Of a stretch of 64,000 bases of DNA, positions 8,708 through 17,581 are shown one piece after another. The DNA is from Hydrocarboniphaga sp965279055 (GTDB lineage Bacteria; Pseudomonadota; Gammaproteobacteria; Nevskiales; Nevskiaceae). The notes beneath the pieces were generated by a model. It ran no database searches and had not been told where the DNA came from. It worked only from the letters and a program-made list of their open reading frames with translations. Position 1 is the stretch's first letter; every line of letters begins with the position of its first letter. The DNA lies in NCBI RefSeq assembly GCF_965279055.1, contig NZ_OZ257125.1, positions 1,922,001 to 1,986,000 of the forward strand, given 5' to 3'. A program made the translations under genes and the position numbers.

Positions 8708-9196
8708 ATGTCCCTTCAGACGCTTTTCACCGCGTTGGAAAACTCCGGCCTGGGCACCGCGGTGCGCGAGAGCACGATCCTGTTCCCGGCGATCGAATGC
8801 CTGCATGTGCTGATGATCGCGGTCATGGTCGGCACGATTGCGATCGTCGATCTGCGCCTGCTCGGCATCGCCTCACGCACGCGCTCGGTGAGTGAACTGC
8901 TGGACGAGGTGCTGCCGTTCACGCGCGGCGCCTTCGTCGGCGCGCTCATCACTGGCGGGCTGCTGTTTGCCTCGCACGCGAGCGACTACGTCGGCAAGTG
9001 GCCGTTCCAGGCGAAGATGGCGCTGCTGCTGCTGGCGATGATCAACATCGTGGTGTTCCACCGCATCTTCGGACGCGACGTCGCCAGCCTCGACCAGGGC
9101 CAGCGGCCGCCGTTGTCGGTCCGGCTCAGCGGCGGCCTGTCTCTGGCGCTGTGGATCGGGGTCGTCGCCACCGGCCGCTGGATCGGCTTTGTTTAG
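8708..9196 (+). CDS. Four-helix inner-membrane protein, DUF6644-like (copy 2)
   Basis: This 162-residue paralogue of the preceding gene shares the His-containing first helix, an FQAKMALLLL segment equivalent to FQLKMVLLIA, and the GRWIGFV C-terminus. The 1-bp separation from copy 1 implies one operon and perhaps a heterodimer. The function is unknown. Confidence 0.7.
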   Translation: MSLQTLFTALENSGLGTAVRESTILFPAIECLHVLMIAVMVGTIAIVDLRLLGIASRTRSVSELLDEVLPFTRGAFVGALITGGLLFASHASDYVGKWPFQAKMALLLLAMINIVVFHRIFGRDVASLDQGQRPPLSVRLSGGLSLALWIGVVATGRWIGFV

Positions 9197-9255
9197 GCCG
9201 AACCTCAATGGTGGCGCCGAAGGTTTCGGGCGTCGACTCTACCGAGTGACCAACG

Positions 9256-9924
9256 ATGCCTAGCAATCTGCCGCACACCGCATCGCCGACGCTTGAGCCC
9301 GCGTCGTCGTCGGCGACCGCGCGAGGCATGCTGCGTTACACCCGTCCGGCGATGATCCTGCACTGGCTGATGGCGGTCCTGATCGTCTGCGGGCTGATCC
9401 TGGGCCTGAGCATGGTCGAGTTGCCGGTCAGCCCGAAGAAATTGCAGTGGTACAGCTATCACAAGTGGCTCGGGATAACGACGCTGTGTCTGGCGTGTCT
9501 GCGGCTGTTGTGGCGAATAAGCCACGCGCCGCCGCCGGCGCCCGCTGGCATGCCGTTGTGGCAGAAGCTCGCCGCATCATGGGCGCACTGGGCGCTGTAC
9601 CTGCTGATATTCGCAATACCGCTGTCGGGCTGGATGTTCAGCTCGGCGTCCGGGTTCCCCGTCGTCTATCTCGGCATCAAGGCCTTGCGATTGCCCGATC
9701 TCGTGGACAGGAGCAAAGAGCTGGCGCAGTTGCTGCGCTGGGTTCACGCCTGGTTGAACTATGCGCTGCTGGTACTGCTGCTCGCGCATGTGGCGGCGGC
9801 GTTCAAGCATCACTGCTTCGACCGTGACGAGGTGCTGTGGCGCATGACGCCGATACCGTTTCGCGGGCGTGGTGCAGGCGCAAGTACGCTGAAGCGACCC
9901 GCGGCCGATATCCTTGAAGATTGA
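9256..9924 (+). CDS. Cytochrome b561 family membrane protein
   Basis: The 222-residue protein has four transmembrane helices and the expected haem-ligand histidines: AMILHWLMAVL (helix 1), YSYHKWLGI (helix 2), SWAHWALYLL (helix 3) and VLLLAHVAAAFKHH (helix 4). Family members pass electrons between the quinone pool and a partner. A Pro/Ser-rich N-terminus of about 30 residues precedes helix 1. It follows the two DUF6644-like genes and precedes secreted proteins, so it may feed or drain electrons for a periplasmic reaction of the pathway. Confidence 0.85.
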   Translation: MPSNLPHTASPTLEPASSSATARGMLRYTRPAMILHWLMAVLIVCGLILGLSMVELPVSPKKLQWYSYHKWLGITTLCLACLRLLWRISHAPPPAPAGMPLWQKLAASWAHWALYLLIFAIPLSGWMFSSASGFPVVYLGIKALRLPDLVDRSKELAQLLRWVHAWLNYALLVLLLAHVAAAFKHHCFDRDEVLWRMTPIPFRGRGAGASTLKRPAADILED

Positions 9925-9979
9925 CTCTACGCTCGGGGTTTTTGGCTTGAGACGAAATTTTATGTTCGGAGAAAAGTAT

Positions 9980-10438
9980 ATGCGTATCAGTATTCATTCA
10001 GCCCTGTTGTCGGCGACGCTGCTTTGCGTGTATGCAGTTCCGTCCTGGGCACATCACTCCTTCGCAGCGTATGACCTGAGTACGACCAAGAAGGTCAGCG
10101 GGACGATGAAGGAATTCGACTGGAATGCACCGCACTCGACGGTGACGGTGGTCTATTCGGACGAGAAAGGGCAGACGGCCGAGGTGACGGTGATCACCAC
10201 GGCGCCGAACGCCATCGTGCGCCAGGGCTTCAAATCGGATGACTTCAAAGCCGGAAGCAAGGTCGATATTTCATGGCATCCGAACCGCAACGGTGTGGCC
10301 GGCGGCGAACTGGTTGAATTGAAGCTCGATGACGGCCGCGCGCTGCACGGCGCGACCTTTGGCCCGCCGCCGGGTGGCGGCCCGCCGCCGGGCGGTGGGG
10401 TGCCGCCCGGCGCCAGCCCGCCCGCGCCGCCGAAGTGA
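9980..10438 (+). CDS. Secreted DUF6152-like protein
   Basis: The mature region begins HHSFAAYD after a signal peptide (about 1-24). The pattern GTMKEFDWNAPHSTVTV and the compact beta-rich body resemble DUF6152, a periplasmic family of unknown role. The tail is a Gly/Pro repeat (GPPPGGG-type, about 130-152). The start at 9980 has GGAGAAAAG 4 bp upstream; an upstream in-frame start would lack a clean signal peptide. It probably belongs to the same operon as cytochrome b561. Confidence 0.65.
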   Translation: MRISIHSALLSATLLCVYAVPSWAHHSFAAYDLSTTKKVSGTMKEFDWNAPHSTVTVVYSDEKGQTAEVTVITTAPNAIVRQGFKSDDFKAGSKVDISWHPNRNGVAGGELVELKLDDGRALHGATFGPPPGGGPPPGGGVPPGASPPAPPK

Positions 10439-10472
10439 GCGGCGTCGTGTCTCGCCTCGATGAGAACCAGCA

Positions 10473-11012
10473 ATGAAATTGATGAACATGACCGGTTCGC
10501 TCCGTCTGCTCGGCGCGATTCTGATGATGTCGGTGTTGGCTCCCGCTTGCATGACCGATGCGATCGCGGCGACGACGACCGAGAAGGCCAATAAGAAACT
10601 GGTCGTGGAGTTTTACGCCGCGCTCAACAAGGCCGAGGCCGCAGGCACGCTGAAGCAGGATATCGGCGCGATCGCGGATCGGTTTCTGCAACCGGACTAC
10701 CTGCAGCACAGCGGCAGGATGGCAGCGTTCGGATCGGGCCGCGATGGCTTCCTGAAGCTGTTTCAGCAGATGCCGGACATGCCACGCAATCCAAATGCGA
10801 AGCCGCCGGCGACCGTTGCCGTCATGGCGGAAGGGGACAAGGTGATGCTGCTGACCAGCCGCGACGCGCCCCCGGGATCGCCAGACCGCACGATTTTCAC
10901 TTTCAACATGTTCCGCGTACGTGACGGCAAGCTGTCCGAGCACTGGGAAGAAGTCTCACCGGTGATGCCCGCCGGTCCGGGTGCTCCCGCGACGCCGCCT
11001 GTCACCCACTGA
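10473..11012 (+). CDS. Secreted SnoaL-like (NTF2-fold) protein 1
   Basis: A signal peptide (about 1-32) is followed by a SnoaL-type sequence: NKKLVVEFYAALNK, DRFLQPDYLQHSG, GRDGFLKLF and HWEEVSP, the usual order in predicted SnoaL-like cyclases and isomerases. Export is unusual for these, which are mostly cytosolic. The C-terminus is Pro-rich (GPGAPATPPVTH). It is followed by a related gene 37 bp away. A substrate-binding or lyase role is possible; no substrate is evident. Confidence 0.7.
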   Translation: MKLMNMTGSLRLLGAILMMSVLAPACMTDAIAATTTEKANKKLVVEFYAALNKAEAAGTLKQDIGAIADRFLQPDYLQHSGRMAAFGSGRDGFLKLFQQMPDMPRNPNAKPPATVAVMAEGDKVMLLTSRDAPPGSPDRTIFTFNMFRVRDGKLSEHWEEVSPVMPAGPGAPATPPVTH

Positions 11013-11049
11013 TGCTGCGCCTGGCAAATGTCGGACTCATGAGGAGAGC

Positions 11050-11568
11050 ATGAAGGCTCACTATTGTTTCTCATTGGCGGCGGCAGGCTTGCTGTCGGTC
11101 AGCGGAGTATTGGCGCAGGAACGCGTCGTAGGCGCCAATGATCCGGACGCGCTGTTTCATAGCCACGATCCCAAATTGGATGCCAACAAGCAGATCGTTT
11201 ATCACATCTACAAAGACATTCTCGAAGGCAGCAATGTCAAAGCGCTGGACCAGTATCTGAGCGCACGCTACATCCAGCACAACCCGAACATTCCCTCCGG
11301 GCATGATGGGCTCAGGAAGATGTTGAGCATGGTGAAACCCAAGCCGGCGTCCGAGAAACTTTCGGCGCATGTGGTTTCCGTCGTGGCTGAAGGCGACTAC
11401 GTCGTCGTCGCCACCGTGCAGCCGCTGCCCGATCCGAGAAATCCCGGCAAGACCTACACCACGACCCATTTCGACATGTGGCGCATTCAGGACGGCAAGG
11501 CCGACGAGCATTGGGACGAAGCGCAGCTTGGACCGCCGCCGGGTGCTACGCCGTCTTCTGCTCAATAG
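11050..11568 (+). CDS. Secreted SnoaL-like (NTF2-fold) protein 2
   Basis: The 172-residue protein has a signal peptide ending SGVLAQE, then KQIVYHIYKDILEG, LSARYIQHNPNIPSGHDGL and HWDEAQLG, typical of SnoaL-like proteins. GAGGAGAG directly precedes the ATG at 11050. It ends in GPPPGATPSSAQ, echoing the Pro-rich tails of its neighbours. It is related to the preceding gene but divergent. Confidence 0.7.
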   Translation: MKAHYCFSLAAAGLLSVSGVLAQERVVGANDPDALFHSHDPKLDANKQIVYHIYKDILEGSNVKALDQYLSARYIQHNPNIPSGHDGLRKMLSMVKPKPASEKLSAHVVSVVAEGDYVVVATVQPLPDPRNPGKTYTTTHFDMWRIQDGKADEHWDEAQLGPPPGATPSSAQ

Positions 11569-11761
11569 GGGTTCGCCACGCGTCGGGTCCCGCGGTCACA
11601 TGCCGGTTGCAGTTGAGCGGTCTGTGGTGAACGGCGGAAATCGCAAATGGTTTTTGCTTGCCTCAGGCGATCAGTGTCAACGGAGCTGTCGTGTCGGACC
11701 GGAGTTCACGCGCGATTCGCGTGTTTGGCGTTCCGGCGTTTCCATCTGATTCGGAGGTTTC

Positions 11762-12385
11762 GTGGAGTTCGGAGAGCAGCAGAATTCAGGCCGTCGTGTA
11801 GTTGGTTTGCTTGGTGTCTTGGTGTTTCACGTGCTGCTGGTCTGGGGGCTGGTGAATGGTCTGGCGCGCAAGGCGATCGAGCTGCTGCCGGCGCCGATCG
11901 AAACCAAGATCCTCGACGAAGTGAAGCAGGAGGAACTGCCGCCGCCACCGCCACCGCCGCCGCAGCTCGACATTCCGCCGCCGCCGTTCGTGCCGCCGCC
12001 GGAAATCAACATCGCCAGCGCGCCGCCGCCGGTCAACACCATCACCACGACCACGGTGGCGCCGCCGCCATCGGCACCGGTCGCCGCGCCGCGCGCGCCC
12101 AGCGTCAGCAAGGCGCCGGTGGTCAAGGCCAAGGCCTGCAAGGAGCCGGATTATCCGGCGGTGTCGGAACGTCTCGGCGAAACCGGCTCGGTGACCTTGC
12201 AGTTGCTGGTCGGCGTCGACGGCAAGGTCACCGACAGCAAGGTCGAAAAATCCAGCGGATTCGATCGCCTGGACAAGGCGGCGCAGCAGGCGTTGTCGCG
12301 TTGCAAGTTCGAGCCCGGCATCGTCGACGGTGCGCCAGCGCCGGCCTGGGCGCAGCTCAAATACACGTTCCGCAAGCAGGACTGA
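11762..12385 (+). CDS. tonB: TonB energy-transducing protein
   Basis: The GTG start at 11762 is supported by GGAGG at 11753-11757. The protein (207 residues) has a cytoplasmic N-terminus, one transmembrane helix (about 13-32), a proline-rich spacer (about 55-115, runs of PPPP) that spans the periplasm, and a C-terminal TonB domain (VTLQLLVGVDGKVTDSKVEKS and the final LKYTFRKQD). It transmits proton-motive force from ExbB-ExbD to receptors such as those at 5456 and 60703. exbB follows 32 bp downstream. Confidence 0.92.
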   Translation: MEFGEQQNSGRRVVGLLGVLVFHVLLVWGLVNGLARKAIELLPAPIETKILDEVKQEELPPPPPPPPQLDIPPPPFVPPPEINIASAPPPVNTITTTTVAPPPSAPVAAPRAPSVSKAPVVKAKACKEPDYPAVSERLGETGSVTLQLLVGVDGKVTDSKVEKSSGFDRLDKAAQQALSRCKFEPGIVDGAPAPAWAQLKYTFRKQD

Positions 12386-12417
12386 TCGGTCTAATGAAGT
12401 ACATCTGGAGGATGGAT

Positions 12418-13245
12418 ATGTCGTTCGTCAAAACGCTGAAGCAGTCGCTGGCCGGAGCCGCCCTGGTGGTGTTGTCGAGCACGGTGTTCGCACAGGACCC
12501 GGCGCCTGCCGCGCCGACAACGGAAGTCGCCGCCCCGGCCGAAGCGCCGCTGGCCGAAGCGAAAACCGAGAGTGTCGAAAACCCCTACGGCATCGGCGCG
12601 CTGTGGAAGCAGGGCGACTTCGTCGCGCGCTTCGTGCTGATCTCGATGCTGATCATGTCGGGTGCGACCTGGTACATCATGATCGTCAAGTTCATCGACC
12701 AGACCAAGCTGATGGGCCAGGCGAAAGCCGCCAACGCGACGTTCTGGAAAGCCCGCTCGGTGCCCGATGGCGTCAACTCTCTGGCCGCCGGCAGCCCGTT
12801 CTGGTACATCGCCGATCGCGGAGTGTCGGCACAGAACCACCACGAAGGCACGCTCGTCGAGCAGATCGACCTGAGCAGCTGGGTGACGATGAGCATCAAC
12901 CGCGCCGTGGATGAAATCCAGTCGCGCCTGCAGGGTGGCCTCGCGGTGCTCGCCACGGTCGGTTCCACCGCGCCCTTCGTCGGCCTGTTCGGCACGGTCT
13001 GGGGCATCTACCACGCCTTGACCGCGATCGGCATCAGCGGCCAGGCCTCGATCGACAAGGTCGCCGGTCCTGTGGGCGAAGCGCTGATCATGACCGCCAT
13101 CGGTCTGGCGGTCGCCGTCCCGGCGGTCATGGGCTACAACTGGCTGGTACGTCGCAACAAGGCCGGCATGGAAGCGGTCCGCGCGTTCTCGGCCGACCTG
13201 CACAGCGTGCTGCTGTCGGGCTCACGCGTCGGCGACAAGGCCTGA
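12418..13245 (+). CDS. exbB: ExbB proton-channel subunit (MotA/TolQ/ExbB family)
   Basis: The protein has about 275 residues. An N-terminal cleavable-looking segment and an Ala/Pro/Glu-rich extension (about 1-60) precede the canonical body. Three transmembrane helices follow (about 70-90, 180-205, 225-245), including VGSTAPFVGLFGTVWGIYHAL and EALIMTAIGLAVAVPAVMGYN, the family's conserved polar helix segments. The ATG at 12418 is 6 bp from GGAGG (12407-12411); the ATG at 12412 is too close. It works with the two ExbD subunits downstream. Confidence 0.93.
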   Translation: MSFVKTLKQSLAGAALVVLSSTVFAQDPAPAAPTTEVAAPAEAPLAEAKTESVENPYGIGALWKQGDFVARFVLISMLIMSGATWYIMIVKFIDQTKLMGQAKAANATFWKARSVPDGVNSLAAGSPFWYIADRGVSAQNHHEGTLVEQIDLSSWVTMSINRAVDEIQSRLQGGLAVLATVGSTAPFVGLFGTVWGIYHALTAIGISGQASIDKVAGPVGEALIMTAIGLAVAVPAVMGYNWLVRRNKAGMEAVRAFSADLHSVLLSGSRVGDKA

Positions 13246-13249
13246 TCCG

Positions 13250-13681
13250 ATGGGCATGAACATCGGCAGTGAAGGATCGGGAGACGAAGACGAAGTCGTC
13301 TCCGCGATCAACACCACGCCGCTGGTGGACGTGATGCTGGTGCTGCTGATCATCTTCCTGATCACGATCCCGGTGGTGACGCAGACGATCCCGGTGAAGC
13401 TGCCGAACGAGCGCAACCAGGCGCTTCAAACCAAGCCCGAGAACATCACGATCGTGGTGGACAAGGAAGCGAACATGTACTGGAACACGCAGGCGATCCC
13501 GGACGTGAACACCCTCCTTGAAAAGCTCAAGGTCGAGGCGGTGAAAGTGCCGCAGCCGGAAGTGCACATCCGCGGCGACCAGACCGCGCGCTACCAGGCG
13601 ATCGGCACGGTGATGGTCACCTGCCAGCGAGCGGGCATCGCCAAGATCGGCTTCATCACCGAACCGCCGCCGCGAGGCTGA
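13250..13681 (+). CDS. exbD: ExbD subunit 1
   Basis: This 143-residue biopolymer transport protein has a short cytoplasmic N-terminus, then one transmembrane helix whose essential Asp lies in INTTPLVDVMLVLLIIFLI, and a periplasmic domain. It lies 4 bp after exbB. A second ExbD follows, as in Xanthomonas-type exbB-exbD1-exbD2 operons. Confidence 0.93.
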   Translation: MGMNIGSEGSGDEDEVVSAINTTPLVDVMLVLLIIFLITIPVVTQTIPVKLPNERNQALQTKPENITIVVDKEANMYWNTQAIPDVNTLLEKLKVEAVKVPQPEVHIRGDQTARYQAIGTVMVTCQRAGIAKIGFITEPPPRG

Positions 13682-13794
13682 AGCCAACACGAACCCCCGT
13701 CATTCCCGCGAAGGCGGGAATCCAGAGACGGTAAGGCGCGGCTCTCTGCCCACTGGATTCCCGCCTTCGCGGGAATGACAGGTTGAAGCCAACA
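13679..13794. mobile_element. MITE-like inverted-repeat element between the exbD genes
   Basis: Two perfect 27-bp arms (13699-13725 and 13753-13779, each containing CCCGCGAAGGCGGGAA or its complement) form a long hairpin. The 11-bp sequence TGAAGCCAACA occurs at 13679-13689 and again at 13784-13794, exactly flanking the element and looking like a target-site duplication. The arm is of the GTCATTCCCGC-type dispersed repeat common in proteobacterial genomes. It separates exbD1 from exbD2 without breaking either; the stop codon of exbD1 is inside the duplicated 11-mer. Confidence 0.75.
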
Positions 13795-13809
13795 AATGGA
13801 GCGGCAACG

Positions 13810-14244
13810 ATGGGAATGAACCTAGGAAGCGGCAGCGGCTCCGGAGATCCGGAAGTCGTGGTCGACGTCAACACCACGCCGCTGATCGACGTGATGCTGG
13901 TGCTGCTGGTGATGCTGATCATCACGATCCCGATCCAGACGCATGCGGTGAAGCTGGATATGCCCAGCGCCAACCCGCCGGCGAGCGACGCGCCGCCGCC
14001 GCCGGCGGTGGACCTGGAGATCGACTTCGACGGCACGGTGCTGTGGAACGGCACACCGATGGACCGCGGCACGCTGGACGCGAACTTCCGCCGCGAAGGC
14101 GAAGCCGGCGAGAACCAGAGCGAATTCCATATCCGCCCGAACAAGCTGGTCGAGTACAAGTACGTCGCCGCGGTCCTCGCCTCGGCCCAACGTCACGGCG
14201 TGACCAAGATCGGTCTCGTCGGTAACGAACAATTCATGCAGTAG
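13810..14244 (+). CDS. exbD: ExbD subunit 2
   Basis: The 144-residue ExbD paralogue has the conserved helix DVNTTPLIDVMLVLLVML, including the essential Asp, a Pro-rich stretch (about 60-75) and a periplasmic domain. The ATG at 13810 has GGAG 8 bp upstream, and the MITE-like element ends just before. It is the last gene of the tonB-exbB-exbD-exbD operon and converges on the GST gene. Confidence 0.92.
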   Translation: MGMNLGSGSGSGDPEVVVDVNTTPLIDVMLVLLVMLIITIPIQTHAVKLDMPSANPPASDAPPPPAVDLEIDFDGTVLWNGTPMDRGTLDANFRREGEAGENQSEFHIRPNKLVEYKYVAAVLASAQRHGVTKIGLVGNEQFMQ

Positions 14245-14357
14245 GCGCGGGCAGAGACACCTACGCGAGGCCGGCCGAGCGCAAGCAACACTCGTGTCCG
14301 ATCGTATCCGGCGATCCGGATTCAAGGTGCCGACGGCCGAAGCGCCGCCGTGTCGTA

Positions 14358-14999
14358 TCAGGTCGGACGGCGCAATGGCGGGATTTCCTGGCCTTCTGCG
14401 CGCAGGGCGCGCTGCACGGCCGGGCGTGCGAGCATGTTGTCGAGGTGAGTCTGAAGGCGATCGGGCAGGGCGATCCCGACATGCAGTGACCACAGTTCGA
14501 GATAGAACAAGGCGCTATCCGCAATTGAATAGGACGAAATCACCCAGCGCTCGCTCTGGCTGAGCGCGCTGCCCAGCAGCGAGAAGCCCTGCTCGATGAA
14601 TTCGCGACCTTGCTTGCGCACCGTGTCGTGGTCTTCGGCCCGCGGCGAGTAATAGGCAGGACGGAAGATGCGGGTAAAGCCTTCCTTGTGAATGCCGCCG
14701 ACGCAGAAGTCGAGGACTTCGTGCATGCGGGCTTCGGACTGCGCATCGACCGGCAGCAGCTGCGCATCCGGATGGCAGCGCGCCAGCCAATGGGCGATGG
14801 CGCCGTACTCGGTCAGCACCGAGCCATCATCCCTCAGCAACGTCGGAACCTTGCCCTTGGGATTGATCGCCAGAAACGCCGGTTTGCGTGTGTCACCGGC
14901 CTGCATCGACAAGGCCTGAAGCTCGTGCGGAATCCCGATCTCCTCGAGCAGGACGTGTATGCCGACGGAGCAGCCGCCCGGAGCGTAGTAGAGCTTCAT
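14358..14999 (-). CDS. Glutathione S-transferase, beta-class-like
   Basis: The 213-residue protein starts MKLYYAPGGCSVGIHVLLEE. Cys10 sits where beta-class GSTs (BphK type) hold the catalytic cysteine, and NPKGKVPTLLRDDG is the usual glutathione-site cis-Pro segment (about 50-63). Such GSTs accompany aromatic-degradation operons and may act as isomerases, dehalogenases or detoxifiers. Its ATG overlaps the stop of the flavin monooxygenase (ATGA), so the two are translationally coupled and probably act on the same substrate stream. Confidence 0.85.
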   Translation of the reverse strand: MKLYYAPGGCSVGIHVLLEEIGIPHELQALSMQAGDTRKPAFLAINPKGKVPTLLRDDGSVLTEYGAIAHWLARCHPDAQLLPVDAQSEARMHEVLDFCVGGIHKEGFTRIFRPAYYSPRAEDHDTVRKQGREFIEQGFSLLGSALSQSERWVISSYSIADSALFYLELWSLHVGIALPDRLQTHLDNMLARPAVQRALRAEGQEIPPLRRPT

Positions 15000-16516
15000 G
15001 CCTGGGCCTCCTCTGCCGATTCTGAGGGTGAGACGGTCGAGCTCTCCAGTGCCAGCTTCAGCGCCCGAACCAGCTCTCCGGAATCACCCGCGCCAAAGAC
15101 GTGGCGATCCGGGCGAACGATGACCGATGTGACTTGATGTTTGCTCAGCCAGGCGTCGACGGTGCCTTCGTCACGCGCATCCGTTCCCCAATGCACGATG
15201 CGCAGGCCGGGTACCGGGGCGCCCGCATAAGCCTGATTTGTCAGCAGCCAGAAGCCATCGCCGAGCAGCGTGTCGAGGCGCCCTGCCGTCCCATCCGCCA
15301 AGCTGGCCTGCGGCTGCGGGAACAGCTGCCCCGCCGCCAGCGTCTTGCTGAAAATTCCGCCGCTGAGGCCTGGCAGCCTGATCCCTTCGCGGGCCGCGCC
15401 GGCGCTTTGCACGGCCAGCATCTCGGCATCGCGCCGCGCCGCCACTTCAGGATCGAGCGTACAGATCGTGCGGCCGAGGCTGATGGCCAATTCGATGACG
15501 TGCCGAACGTGCGGCTCTCGCTCGAGCTGGTAGGAATCGAGCGTCGCCAGGCCTGCCTGGCCCCGCAGCACGGCGGCGAGCTTCCACGCCAGATTCGCCG
15601 CATCGCGAATGCCCGCACACATGCCCTGCCCGAGGAACGGAGGCATCTGGTGCGCGGCGTCACCCGCCAGCAGCGTCGACCCGACACGCCAGCGCCGCGC
15701 GACCAGACCGTGAAAGCGATAGACCGCCCGACGGACGACTTCGACTTTTTCCGGCGCGATGAAGGGACGCAGCAGTTCGCTGATCTGGACGTCGGCCAAC
15801 ATCGCCTCGCGCTCTTCGCCGGGCCGCAACATGAACTCCCAGCGGCGCCGGCCGGCACCCAAAGGAACCTCGGTGACGGGCCTTTGCGGGTCGCAGATCT
15901 GGCGGGTATGGGGACTAAGCCCCGACTCGTCCGATACCTTGGTGTCGATCGCCAGCCAGCGCTCCTCGAAGCCGTAGTCGAACAAGCTCACGCCCAGCGC
16001 CTTGCGTATCCTGCTCGATCCGCCGTCGCAGCCCACCATGAACCGAGCCTGGACCTGGTAGGGATTGCCGTATGCATCGCGACACAGCGCGACGATACCC
16101 GTTTCGTCATTGCTGACGATGTGCTCGAACGCGTGACCCAGTCGCGTCTCGACGCTGCCGAGCTCCGCGATGCGTTCGCGCAGTACGGCTTCAATCGCCG
16201 GCTGATAGAACAGGTAGGAGTCCCAGCCGGCCGTGCTGTCGCGGCTTTCGAAACGCAGCAGTGTCCGCCCTTGCGCATTTACAAATTCATACGTGCTGCC
16301 ATCCTGTGTGTGTGGCAACACTTTCTCTGCAATGCCGAGTTGTTGGAAGGTGCGCATGATCTCGGCGTCGAAGACCACCGCGCGCGGCTGCGGATAAACA
16401 GCAGGCTCGCGCTCGATGGCGATGACCCGAATGCCCGCCTGGCCGAGCAGTGCCGCCAATACGTCGCCCACGGGTCCCAGGCCGACGATCAATACCTCGG
16501 TTTCCTTCAGCTGCAC
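14996..16516 (-). CDS. FAD-dependent aromatic monooxygenase, MhpA/PheA-like
   Basis: The 506-residue protein has the dinucleotide-binding GLGPVGDVLAALL (about 12-24), the DG segment MVGCDGGSSRIRKALG and the FAD ribityl motif LLAGDAAHQMPPFLGQGMC, in the order seen in class A flavin hydroxylases such as 3-(3-hydroxyphenyl)propionate hydroxylase. A thioredoxin-like C-terminal domain follows. It should ortho-hydroxylate a phenolic ring, providing a catechol for the VOC dioxygenases nearby. It is coupled to the GST by a 4-bp overlap. A member of the same family in polyketide or steroid metabolism is a less likely alternative. Confidence 0.85.
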   Translation of the reverse strand: MQLKETEVLIVGLGPVGDVLAALLGQAGIRVIAIEREPAVYPQPRAVVFDAEIMRTFQQLGIAEKVLPHTQDGSTYEFVNAQGRTLLRFESRDSTAGWDSYLFYQPAIEAVLRERIAELGSVETRLGHAFEHIVSNDETGIVALCRDAYGNPYQVQARFMVGCDGGSSRIRKALGVSLFDYGFEERWLAIDTKVSDESGLSPHTRQICDPQRPVTEVPLGAGRRRWEFMLRPGEEREAMLADVQISELLRPFIAPEKVEVVRRAVYRFHGLVARRWRVGSTLLAGDAAHQMPPFLGQGMCAGIRDAANLAWKLAAVLRGQAGLATLDSYQLEREPHVRHVIELAISLGRTICTLDPEVAARRDAEMLAVQSAGAAREGIRLPGLSGGIFSKTLAAGQLFPQPQASLADGTAGRLDTLLGDGFWLLTNQAYAGAPVPGLRIVHWGTDARDEGTVDAWLSKHQVTSVIVRPDRHVFGAGDSGELVRALKLALESSTVSPSESAEEAQA

Positions 16517-16696
16517 AGGATTCTCCTCTCCAGAAGGAATGGACGTGTCCGAACGCGGAGCGGTTCACTGCGGGAACAACGTCGCGAGCCTGCCTGCCAG
16601 TCGTACCGCATCTGCGCCCAAGCCTGATGCAAGTGCGAGCGGCAGGGGCCAATTACGATGGCGCCACTACGCGGAGCGGCCCGCCGGGTCTGTTGG

Positions 16697-17581
16697 TCAA
16701 GCCGGATCGACGGGACGCATCGTCGTGGCGGACACCGCGATGCCGGGCGCCGAAAACTCGATCATCTCCGCGCCCACATACTCGATGATGTTGAGGTCTG
16801 CCATTCCGTTGACCACATGAAACGTGGTCGGCAGCTGCTCGAACTTCGCACGGTGCCAGTTGACCGAACCGCTTTCGGCTTTCCATTTCCTGAAGTTGGC
16901 ATCGCCGAACTTGATCGGCGCCGCGTCGAGCGGCATGCCCGGCAGGGGCTGCGAACTCGTGACGTAGGCGACATCGGCACCCGCGCCGACGCCCGTCCGC
17001 GGCATGTACTTGTAGAACATCGCCGGACCGCCATTGCCGGGTAGCGTCTTGTCCCCCTGTACTTCGCTGAGGCCGTTCAGCGAAATATCGAAGAACTTGA
17101 AGTCGAACCACGATGCCTCGGCAGACACCGCCCCGGTCGCTTCGTCGACTTTCAGGTCGGGCATGTCTGCGAACAGCTTCGGGAAACCGAGTTCTTCACG
17201 GCCCGTCATGATCGCGTCCGGCCTGCCTTCCCACAGCACCGGGCAGAAATGCCCGCTGATGGTTTCAGACTTGCCGGTATAGACCACCGGAAAGTCGACG
17301 AACAGGATTCCATAGCCACGGCCGGCCAACCAGTAGAGATTCTTGAAGTGAGACAAGGACACCGCGACGATCGGTTCGCCGCGGATCTCGAAACCCGGCG
17401 GCAGCAGTTTTTCCATCTTGGCGCGGTCGGTACGGTAGTAAACCGTCGTCCACTGACAGTTCATCGTGCCGGTCTCGGCCGGCAGCCAGGGCGTACCGTC
17501 GGGCTTCTGCCGCGGTCCGGGTGCAGGACCGAAGACGGCGGGCATGCGGTAACGAACGCCGGGTTTGAATTCAAAGCTCAT
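16697..17581 (-). CDS. Acetoacetate decarboxylase-family protein
   Basis: The 294-residue protein shows the ADC fold signature, with the Schiff-base-type lysine (about 135) in REELGFPKLFADMP. Conserved phrases around GIPVAVSLSHFKN-like and FVDFPVVYTGK segments support the assignment. It would decarboxylate a beta-keto acid or act as a related aldolase or dehydratase. It lies between the dioxygenase and the flavin monooxygenase on the minus strand; the 180-bp gap on its 3' side is not obviously a gene. Confidence 0.75.
   Translation of the reverse strand: MSFEFKPGVRYRMPAVFGPAPGPRQKPDGTPWLPAETGTMNCQWTTVYYRTDRAKMEKLLPPGFEIRGEPIVAVSLSHFKNLYWLAGRGYGILFVDFPVVYTGKSETISGHFCPVLWEGRPDAIMTGREELGFPKLFADMPDLKVDEATGAVSAEASWFDFKFFDISLNGLSEVQGDKTLPGNGGPAMFYKYMPRTGVGAGADVAYVTSSQPLPGMPLDAAPIKFGDANFRKWKAESGSVNWHRAKFEQLPTTFHVVNGMADLNIIEYVGAEMIEFSAPGIAVSATTMRPVDPA

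Noticed and set aside
11647..12417. Extended frame reading into exbB from far upstream
   Set aside because: It overlaps tonB in another frame, and exbB has a clear ribosome site at 12407-12411.
14245..14357. Search for a terminator between convergent exbD2 and GST
   Set aside because: Small complementary stretches exist, but no stem followed by a T-tract was found.
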